Below, in pieces: positions 1-5,258 of a stretch of 7,958 nucleotides of DNA (positions are counted from its first letter, which is position 1; each line of letters begins with the position of its first letter). Location of the stretch: NCBI GenBank assembly GCA_050743385.1, contig JBOGFJ010000287.1, forward strand, positions 1-7,958, read 5' to 3'. This stretch comes from JACDBD01 sp050743385 (GTDB taxonomy: Bacteria; Actinomycetota; Acidimicrobiia; IMCC26256; JACDBD01). Below the pieces are notes generated by a model. That model had not been told where the DNA came from. It worked only from the letters and a program-made list of their open reading frames with translations, and did no database searches. A program made the position numbers and the translations under genes.

Positions 1-982
1 ACGGTCGCGCCGCCAGGTTCCGAAGGAGGTCGTGGAGGTGATCCAGGCACTGGACGGCCGTCGTCGGGTCGTTGACCGCCGGCGAGAGGCCGCGGATGGC
101 GATGTCGACGATCTGGCGGAAGCCGAAGGCCGGATCCTGCTCCATGGTGCGCTCGGGCCCGAGAGCGAACTCCTCCCGTGCGGCTTCTGCCTCGGCGGCG
201 ACGAGCGGTCTCGGCCCGTACACCTGGAGGAGGGGCGCGCCGACGGGCACGAAATCGCCGATGGACGGCCGCATCACGAGGACACAACCGGCTCGCCTCG
301 CAAGCGCCACGAGCGCACGCTTGTTCACGGCCTGCACGATGCCCGGAGCGGGCGTGGCGAGCACCTGTATCGGAGTGCCGGCGGGCGTTGAAAGCGCGAG
401 GCCCTCGTCGGGAGCGTCGGGAAACTGGTGCGCGATCGAGTGGCGCGTCTCGTCGGCGACGGTGTCGACGATCCAGCCCACGCGGATCGCCCGCGCGATG
501 TGATGGATGTAGTACACGAACACGCCCAAGCTCAGCGCCAGCACGACGAGTGCCATCGACACCGACAACCCCGGCACGTAGGCAGAGTCCCCGGATGATG
601 TCGTCCGCACGTCCCGGAGCACGAGGAGCGCGTACACGAAGGTGGCGATGAAGATGCCGAGGGACGACTGCGTCGCTCGATCACGGAGGAACGTGCGCAG
701 CACGCGGGGGGAGAACTGGCCGCTGGCGAGCTGGAGCACCACGATCGTGATCGAGAACACGACGCCGGTAAAGGCGATCATCGACGTCGCGATGGCGGAG
801 AGCACCTCTTGCGCGCCGTCGGGTCCGCCGCCGTAGGCCAGGAGTGCGTCGTCGCCGTCGACCGCGCGGTCGAGCGCCCCGAACACGAGCCACAACAGCA
901 CCGCCGACACGACGAAGGCGGAGGGAATGAACCACAGGCTGCTGCGGAGGTACTCGCGCAGCCGGAAGCGGACGAGCCTCAC
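1..982 (-). CDS. DUF2254 family predicted membrane protein (C-terminus beyond the left edge)
   Basis: Reading from a GTG at 982, the frame is open to the window edge and gives 327 residues without a stop. Four hydrophobic stretches, at about residues 16-37, 62-84, 108-123 and 139-161, form an N-terminal membrane domain. A soluble part follows, containing EQDPAFGFRQIVDIAIRGLS then PAVNDPTTA (residues 281-308). That block is the hallmark of DUF2254 proteins, whose function is unknown. Family members are usually somewhat over 400 residues, so roughly the last quarter is missing. The GTG start is chosen because it overlaps the stop of the upstream permease gene as GTGA, which points to translational coupling and a shared transcript. 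A signalling, ion-transport or stress role cannot be decided from the sequence. The family call is firm; the function is unknown. Confidence 0.88.
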   Translation of the reverse strand, partial: MRLVRFRLREYLRSSLWFIPSAFVVSAVLLWLVFGALDRAVDGDDALLAYGGGPDGAQEVLSAIATSMIAFTGVVFSITIVVLQLASGQFSPRVLRTFLRDRATQSSLGIFIATFVYALLVLRDVRTTSSGDSAYVPGLSVSMALVVLALSLGVFVYYIHHIARAIRVGWIVDTVADETRHSIAHQFPDAPDEGLALSTPAGTPIQVLATPAPGIVQAVNKRALVALARRAGCVLVMRPSIGDFVPVGAPLLQVYGPRPLVAAEAEAAREEFALGPERTMEQDPAFGFRQIVDIAIRGLSPAVNDPTTAVQCLDHLHDLLRNLAARP

Positions 983-1785
983 AGCAGAGCCAGCAGCTCG
1001 CTCGTGGCGTAGATCACCGCCACCACGCTGAGTACGGCCGCGACCATGACGCGCAATGCCCGGTCCGAGGCCTGGATCGCCAGCGCGGCGCCGAGTCGTG
1101 CCCCGGGAATCACGGCGATGGACAGCGGGATCGCGAACCCCCAGTCGATGTGGCCGAGCACGGCGTGGGTCAGCATGCCAGGGACGGCGATGATCCCGAC
1201 GCACGCCAGCGACGTGCCCAGGGTCTCCTTGAGCGGTATGCGCAGCAGGGTCGTGAACGCCGGCACCATGAGGAGGCCGCCGCCGATCCCGAGCAGGCCC
1301 GAGAACAGCCCGGCCACGACCCCGATCGCCAGGAGCAGCGGCGGGTCGTGCCGCTCGAGCTCGCCCGTCTCGGTGCGGGGCGCGACCTCGATCTCGTCGG
1401 CGGGCGCGCTCGGCGGACGCGCCTCACGCGCTGTGCGGACCGCCGTGTACATGATGAGGAGCGCGACCATCAAGGTGAGGACGCGAGGGTCGGGCACGAC
1501 GGTCGTCAGCAGGGATCCGCCCACCGAGGCGACGGCGCCGGTGAGCCCGACCCACAGCACGACCCGGCGCCGAAGGAGCCCCTCGCGCTGGTAGCGCAGC
1601 GCGCCGCTGATCGCGGAGGGCAGGATCGACGGCAGGGTCGAGCCGACCGACTGGATCGGACTGGCCCCGAGCGATCGGATCGCCGGGTTCGACACGACGG
1701 CGCCGCCGATGCCGAACATGCCCGACAACACCCCCGTGACGAACCCGGCGGCCAGAGTGAGCAACGTCCGCCAGGGCTCGGGCAC
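979..1785 (-). CDS. TauE/SafE family sulfite/organosulfonate-type permease
   Basis: Encodes a 268-residue, very hydrophobic inner-membrane protein. It has the internal duplication typical of the TauE/SafE (formerly DUF81) family: GMFGIGGAVVSNP at residues 22-34 is echoed by GLLGIGGGLLMVP at 163-175. A charged loop (about 114-148) separates the two halves. Members move sulfite, sulfoacetate, taurine-derived products or other small anions; the substrate here cannot be read from the sequence. A longer version starting at the ATG at 1833 would add 16 non-hydrophobic, arginine-rich residues. I prefer the GTG at 1785 because a TAGCCT -10 box lies 8 nt upstream on this strand, matching a leaderless start, and because the protein then begins just before its first helix. 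It is followed by the DUF2254 gene with a 4-bp overlap and is divergent from the dapA-like gene. No sulfur-metabolism gene is adjacent. Confidence 0.9.
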   Translation of the reverse strand: MPEPWRTLLTLAAGFVTGVLSGMFGIGGAVVSNPAIRSLGASPIQSVGSTLPSILPSAISGALRYQREGLLRRRVVLWVGLTGAVASVGGSLLTTVVPDPRVLTLMVALLIMYTAVRTAREARPPSAPADEIEVAPRTETGELERHDPPLLLAIGVVAGLFSGLLGIGGGLLMVPAFTTLLRIPLKETLGTSLACVGIIAVPGMLTHAVLGHIDWGFAIPLSIAVIPGARLGAALAIQASDRALRVMVAAVLSVVAVIYATSELLALL

Positions 1786-1793
1786 GGAACGGC

Positions 1794-1824
1794 AGGCTAG
1801 TTGGGGCCTTTCCGGGGCTAGCCT
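1794..1824. promoter_or_regulatory. Mirror-image divergent promoter pair (two TAGCCT -10 boxes)
   Basis: AGGCTAG (1794-1800) and CTAGCCT (1818-1824) form a perfect 7-bp inverted repeat with a 17-bp spacer. Each arm contains TAGCCT, which fits the TAnnnT -10 consensus. On the plus strand the box (1819-1824) is 7 nt before the ATG at 1832. On the minus strand the box (1799-1794) is 8 nt before the GTG at 1785. That is the spacing expected when transcription starts at the start codon itself, giving leaderless mRNAs. No convincing -35 box or well-placed Shine-Dalgarno sequence is seen for either gene; GGAG at 1827-1830 is too close to the ATG. The arms could also serve as a dimeric repressor site. 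The repeat is seen directly; the promoter role is inferred. Confidence 0.6.
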
Positions 1825-1831
1825 TCGGAGC

Positions 1832-2734
1832 ATGCCGAGTGACGTGGTGCTGCGGGGCGTCTACCTGCCCGTCATCACGCCGTTCGCGACCGACGGCTCC
1901 GTCGCGCGTGACGCGCTGGCCGGCCTGTGCCACGAGTTCCTCGACGCGGGCGGTGCCGGGATCGTCGCGCTCGGTACCACCGGCGAGTCGACCGCCCTCG
2001 ACGCCCACGAGAAGCAGGTCGTGATCGACACGTGCGCGCAGGTCTGCGCCGAGAGATCGGCCCAGCTCATCGTCGGCGCCGGCACCAACAACACGGCCAC
2101 GACGGTGGCTACGGTGCAGGCGCTGGAGGGCACTGCCGCGCTCGCAGCCGCGTTGATCGTCGTGCCCTACTACGTGCGCCCGTCGCAGGCCGGCATCGTC
2201 GAGCACTTCAAGCAGGTGGCCGGGGCGAGCCCGGTGCCGGTCGTCGTCTACAACATCGCCATCCGAACCGGCCGCAACCTCGAGGCCGCCGGCCTCATCG
2301 AGCTGGCGCGCACGCCCAACTTCGCCGGCGTCAAGCAGGCTGCCACCGGTCTCGACCTCGACACCCTCGAGCTGCTGGCGGGAGCCAACCGCCTCGACGG
2401 CTTCGCCGTCCTCGGCGGCGAGGATCCCTTCCTCTTTCCCTTGGTGCTCATGGGGGGTACGGGAGCCATCTGCGCGTCGGCCCACGTGTGCACGCGACGC
2501 TTCGTCGAGATGATCGAGTGCGGCCTCGCCGCCAAGGTCGACGACGGGCGGACGCACGCGGAGGCGCTCCTGCCCGTCACGAAGGCGCTGTTCGTGGAGC
2601 CCAACCCCGCAGTGTTCAAGGGGGTGCTGCACGCCCAGGGGCGCATCCCGACGCCCGACGTGCGTCTGCCGCTCGCGAACGCCTCCGGCGGCGCGGTGCA
2701 GCACGCGCTCGACGTGGTCACCAGCGCTTCGTGA
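1832..2734 (+). CDS. dapA: Dihydrodipicolinate synthase (DapA) family aldolase
   Basis: A 300-residue class I aldolase of the DHDPS/N-acetylneuraminate lyase family. True DapA condenses pyruvate with aspartate semialdehyde in the cytoplasm, the first committed step to diaminopimelate and lysine. Landmarks are all in place: LPVITPF near the start (12-18), the GTTGES loop (48-53), VVPYYVRPSQ (110-119), VYN with the catalytic tyrosine (Tyr140), IRTG with the arginine that binds the aldehyde's carboxylate in DapA (Arg145), and GVK with the Schiff-base lysine (Lys168). The N-P-x-x-x-K and RLPL motifs near the C-terminus also match DapA. Length is normal. The ATG at 1832 is preferred because a -10 box lies 7 nt upstream; the frame stays open further upstream but only opposite the permease gene. 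No dapB or other lysine gene is adjacent, so a paralogue acting on another aldehyde or keto acid remains possible. Confidence 0.87.
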   Translation: MPSDVVLRGVYLPVITPFATDGSVARDALAGLCHEFLDAGGAGIVALGTTGESTALDAHEKQVVIDTCAQVCAERSAQLIVGAGTNNTATTVATVQALEGTAALAAALIVVPYYVRPSQAGIVEHFKQVAGASPVPVVVYNIAIRTGRNLEAAGLIELARTPNFAGVKQAATGLDLDTLELLAGANRLDGFAVLGGEDPFLFPLVLMGGTGAICASAHVCTRRFVEMIECGLAAKVDDGRTHAEALLPVTKALFVEPNPAVFKGVLHAQGRIPTPDVRLPLANASGGAVQHALDVVTSAS

Positions 2735-2934
2735 GCCGCCGCGCCGCCGGGGTGCTGCTGGTGGCGGCCGCCTGGACCCTGTTCGTGTGGCTCACCCGCA
2801 TCAACAACGTCCTCGGCGACGACCGCTCGACCAGCTTCAAGGTGGTCCACCTGATCCTGGCGGCGGTCTCGGTGAGCTTCGGGATCGCCATCGGCTGGAT
2901 CGGCCTCGGCGCCTGGAGACGCAGCCGGGTGTGA
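2731..2934 (+). CDS. Small two-helix membrane protein, SCO4848-like
   Basis: A 67-residue protein starting with GTG inside the stop of the dapA-like gene (GTGA, 2731-2734), so it is probably translationally coupled to it. It has two hydrophobic helices, at about residues 5-22 and 38-60, joined by a short polar loop, with arginines at both ends. The spacing of W15, the F-V-W pair (18-20), F36, VVH (38-40), S47 and the G-x-x-I-G-W-I-G run (51-58) resembles my recollection of the actinobacterial SCO4848 family of small membrane proteins, whose function is unknown. The family match is from memory and not verified. That it is a real gene is supported by the 4-bp overlap, its sensible membrane topology and its tight fit before the next promoter. 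Confidence 0.75.
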   Translation: MSRRAAGVLLVAAAWTLFVWLTRINNVLGDDRSTSFKVVHLILAAVSVSFGIAIGWIGLGAWRRSRV

Positions 2935-2945
2935 CGTCCGTCCCC

Positions 2946-2989
2946 TTTCGATACGAGACGGTTGCGTTTCGATACTAGAAGGGTATAGA
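2946..2989. promoter_or_regulatory. Candidate operator: repeated TCGATAC half-sites
   Basis: TTTCGATACGAGA (2946-2958) is repeated as TTTCGATACTAGA (2967-2979), 12 of 13 bases identical and exactly 21 bp apart, which is two helical turns. The second TCGATAC (2969-2975) also pairs with GTATAGA (2983-2989) as an inverted repeat matching at 6 of 7 positions around a 7-bp spacer. All three half-sites surround or overlap the predicted promoter of the exporter-tetR operon. Such an arrangement suits a TetR-family dimer, most simply the one encoded at 4611-5198. The repeats are seen directly; the binding protein is inferred. Confidence 0.55.
2962..2989 (+). promoter_or_regulatory. Promoter of the exporter-tetR operon
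   Basis: TTGCGT (2962-2967) and TATAGA (2984-2989) resemble -35 and -10 boxes of a housekeeping sigma factor, with a 16-bp spacer. A start of transcription near 2996 would leave a leader of about 29 nt before the ATG at 3025, with room for the GAGGAG ribosome-binding site. The stretch is conspicuously less GC-rich than its surroundings. The promoter is overlapped by the TCGATAC half-sites, consistent with repression by occlusion. Confidence 0.5.
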
Positions 2990-3010
2990 CGGTGGGGAGC
3001 CCCGCCCCCC

Positions 3011-3016
3011 GAGGAG
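3011..3016 (+). promoter_or_regulatory. Ribosome-binding site of the exporter gene
   Basis: GAGGAG ends 8 nt before the ATG at 3025. It decides that start over the in-frame GTG at 2992, which lies right beside the predicted transcription start and has no such site, and over the ATGs at 3031 and 3040. Confidence 0.65.
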
Positions 3017-3024
3017 CCCCCCAG

Positions 3025-4614
3025 ATGTACATGCCCCGCATGGATCACGTGCAGGAGCGAGCGTTCGAGCGGAGGTGGTGGATCCTCGCGGTCCTGTGCC
3101 TGAGCCTCTTCGTCATCGTGCTCGACAACTCGATCCTCAACGTCGCCCTCCCGACGATCGTGGACGAGCTCGACGCCACCAACAGCCAGCTCCAGTGGAT
3201 GGTCGACTCCTACACGCTGGTGTTCGCCGGCCTGCTCCTCACCGCGGGTGCACTCGGCGACCGGTTCGGGCGCCGGGGCGCGCTCCAGGTCGGCTTCGTG
3301 ATCTTCGGGCTCGGCTCCCTGCTCTCGGCACTGTCGTCGACGCCGAACCAGCTCATCGGGGCGCGCGCCTTCATGGGGATCGGCGGCGCGTTCATCATGC
3401 CGGCCACGCTGTCGATCATCACGAACGTGTTCCCGCCCCAGGAGCGCGGCCGCGCCATCGGAGTGTGGGCCGGGGTGGCGGGGCTCGCCATCCTCGGGCC
3501 GCTCGGCGGCGGGTTCCTCGTCGAGCACTTCTACTGGGGCTCGATCTTCCTCGTGAACCTCCCGATCGTGGTCATCGGCCTCATCGCCGGGATGTTCCTC
3601 ATCCCCACGTCCAAGGACCCGGCGGCAAGGAAGCTCGATCCCGTCGCCGCGATCCTCTCCATCACGGGCCTGACCTGTCTGCTCTACGGGATCATCGAGG
3701 CACCGGAGCAAGGCTGGACCAACGGCACGATCCTGGTCGCGTTCGCGACCGGCGCCGCGCTCCTGGCCGCCTTCTTCCTCTGGGAGCACAACAGCGAGCA
3801 CCCCATGCTCGACCTCGACTTCTTCCGCAACCCGCGCTTCACGGCCGCGAGCGCGGCGATCGCGTTCACGTTCTTCGCCATGTTCGGATCGATCTTCCTG
3901 TTCACGCAGTACTTCCAGTTCGTGCTCGACTACACCGCGCTCGAGACGGGCATTCGATTCATGCCGTGGGCGGTCGTGATGATGGCGGTCGCGCCCAACA
4001 GCCCCCGACTCGTGGAGCGGGTCGGCACGAAGGTCGTGGTCGCGAGCGGCCTCAGCCTCCTGGCGGTCGGGCTGGTCGCGATGGCCGGGGTCGGCGCCTC
4101 GACCTCGTATCCCGACGTCGCCTGGCGCATGATGGTGATGGCCGCAGGAATGGGTCTGACCATGGCGCCGGCGACCGAGTCGATCATGGGCTCGCTCCCG
4201 TTGGCCAGGGCCGGTGTTGGATCGGCGGTCAATGACACCACCCGTCAGGTCGGAGGCGCGCTGGGCGTCGCCGTGATCGGCAGCGTCGCCTCGTCGCTGT
4301 ACTCGTCGCGCGTGGCCGACGCCGTCCCCGCCGGGACACCCGCCGGGGTCGCACATGAGATCGAGAACTCGCTCGGCTTCACCCTGCAGGCCGCCGCCCG
4401 CTTCCCCGGTCTCGCCGACGCTGCCCGCGGTGCGTTCGTCGACGGCATGCAGGTCGCCGTGCTCGTAGCCGCGGCGGCCGTGGTGGTAGGCGCGGTCGTC
4501 GCAGCGCTCTGGCTGCCGGCGCACGCGCGCGATCCGCACGTCGGTGCCGACGCACAGTCGGAGGGCGCGGCCGCGAGCGAGCCCGTCGAAGAGCCGGCGC
4601 CGACAGGGTCATGA
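3025..4614 (+). CDS. MFS drug exporter, DHA2 (14-helix, EmrB/QacA) family
   Basis: A 529-residue inner-membrane protein of the DHA2 drug:proton antiporter type. It shows LDNSILNVALPTI in the first helix (33-45), WMVDSYTL (58-65), motif A as GDRFGRRG (78-85), a motif-B-like arginine in GARAFMGIGGAFIMP (Arg114) and an antiporter motif C as GLAILGPLGGG (153-163). Length and the many hydrophobic segments fit the 14-helix subgroup. A polar, acidic tail of about 35 residues ends the protein in the cytoplasm. It probably exports hydrophobic or cationic toxic compounds or an antibiotic in exchange for protons; the substrate cannot be predicted. The start is set by the GAGGAG site 8 nt upstream. The stop overlaps the ATG of the TetR gene (ATGA), so exporter and repressor are co-transcribed and the system is probably induced by its substrate. 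Confidence 0.93.
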   Translation: MYMPRMDHVQERAFERRWWILAVLCLSLFVIVLDNSILNVALPTIVDELDATNSQLQWMVDSYTLVFAGLLLTAGALGDRFGRRGALQVGFVIFGLGSLLSALSSTPNQLIGARAFMGIGGAFIMPATLSIITNVFPPQERGRAIGVWAGVAGLAILGPLGGGFLVEHFYWGSIFLVNLPIVVIGLIAGMFLIPTSKDPAARKLDPVAAILSITGLTCLLYGIIEAPEQGWTNGTILVAFATGAALLAAFFLWEHNSEHPMLDLDFFRNPRFTAASAAIAFTFFAMFGSIFLFTQYFQFVLDYTALETGIRFMPWAVVMMAVAPNSPRLVERVGTKVVVASGLSLLAVGLVAMAGVGASTSYPDVAWRMMVMAAGMGLTMAPATESIMGSLPLARAGVGSAVNDTTRQVGGALGVAVIGSVASSLYSSRVADAVPAGTPAGVAHEIENSLGFTLQAAARFPGLADAARGAFVDGMQVAVLVAAAAVVVGAVVAALWLPAHARDPHVGADAQSEGAAASEPVEEPAPTGS

Positions 4615-5198
4615 CGCCCGACACCGCCCGCCGTCCCGGTCGGCCCCGAAGCGCCGCCGCCGACGAGGCGATCGTCGACGCCGCCCTCGAGCTGTTCGCC
4701 GAGCTGGGCTACGAGGGTCTGTCGATGGAGGCGGTGGCGGCGGAGGCAGGTGTGAGCAAGGCGACGATCTACCGGCGGCACCCGTCGAAGTCGGATCTCG
4801 TCATGGCGGCGTGCGCGGCGGTGTCGGAACAGGTCCGCGAGCCGGCCGACACCGGAAGTCTTCGGGGTGACCTCGAGGTCATCGTCGGCAACGTCTGTCG
4901 CATGCTGACGACGACGGTCAACGGCCGGCTCCTGCCGCAGATGGTGGCGGAGGCGGCAAGGAACGACGAGCTGGCGGCTGCGAAACGCACGTTCGTCGCC
5001 CAGCGCAGCCGGGTCAGCCTGCAGGCGCTCGATCGGGCCGTCGAGCGCGGTGAGATCAGCGCCGACCTCGACGTGAGCGCCGTGGCCGACCTCGTCGTCG
5101 GGCCACTGTTCTACCGCCACCTCGTCAGTGGCGCGCCCCTCGACCGGTCGTTCCAGCGCGCCCACGTCGACAACCTCATGCGGGCGCTGACTTCGTAA
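4611..5198 (+). CDS. TetR/AcrR family transcriptional repressor
   Basis: A 195-residue regulator. The N-terminal TetR DNA-binding domain is clear: a basic arm RRPGRPR (7-13), helix 1 with ALELFAELGYEGLSM (25-39), and a helix-turn-helix running through VAAEAGVSKATIYRRHPSKSDLV (42-64). The C-terminal domain (about 75-195) resembles the ligand-binding type Pfam calls TetR_C_11. It starts at the ATG overlapping the exporter's stop codon, with no space for a promoter of its own. The most likely role is to repress its own operon by binding the half-sites at 2946-2989 and to release when it binds an exported compound. This is a same-operon arrangement, unlike tetR/tetA, where regulator and pump are divergent. 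The target operator is inferred. Confidence 0.93.
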   Translation: MTPDTARRPGRPRSAAADEAIVDAALELFAELGYEGLSMEAVAAEAGVSKATIYRRHPSKSDLVMAACAAVSEQVREPADTGSLRGDLEVIVGNVCRMLTTTVNGRLLPQMVAEAARNDELAAAKRTFVAQRSRVSLQALDRAVERGEISADLDVSAVADLVVGPLFYRHLVSGAPLDRSFQRAHVDNLMRALTS

Positions 5199-5205
5199 CC
5201 ACCAA

Positions 5206-5249
5206 CCTGCGCGCGCAGCGCGCCGTTTCAAGCGCGGCGAGCGCGCAGG
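5206..5249. terminator. GC-rich hairpin between convergent genes, likely bidirectional terminator
   Basis: An 18-nt arm at 5206-5223 (beginning CCTGCGCGC) pairs with 5232-5249 (ending GCGCGCAGG) at 15 of 18 positions around an 8-nt loop, CGTTTCAA. It fills most of the 60-bp gap between the ends of the tetR and 2-oxoglutarate dehydrogenase genes. No U-tract follows on either side, so it is not a textbook intrinsic terminator. Strong hairpins without U-tracts are common between convergent genes in high-GC actinobacteria. Confidence 0.6.
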
Positions 5250-5258
5250 AACGGAAGA

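Noticed and set aside
32..651. Overlapping plus-strand open frames of 119-157 codons
   Set aside because: They are opposite the DUF2254 gene, whose frame has clear membrane helices and a conserved family motif.
681..935. 84-codon minus-strand frame
   Set aside because: It is out of frame with the DUF2254 gene on the same strand, arginine-rich and without any domain.
1786..1833. N-terminal extension of the permease to the ATG at 1833
   Set aside because: It would add 16 polar residues, share a CATG with the divergent start codon and lack a ribosome-binding site. The GTG at 1785 sits correctly behind a -10 box.
1424..2704. 426-codon open frame on the minus strand
   Set aside because: It spans the divergent promoter and runs antisense to the dapA-like gene. 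Its composition is that of a shadow frame.
2992..3024. GTG start at 2992 for the exporter
   Set aside because: It falls at or before the predicted transcription start and has no ribosome-binding site. The ATG at 3025 has GAGGAG 8 nt upstream.
2248..4539. 763-codon open frame on the minus strand
   Set aside because: It lies antisense to the dapA-like gene, the small membrane gene and the exporter. Its product is a low-complexity run of Arg, Gly, Glu, Asp and His, typical of an antisense frame in high-GC DNA, with no recognisable domain.
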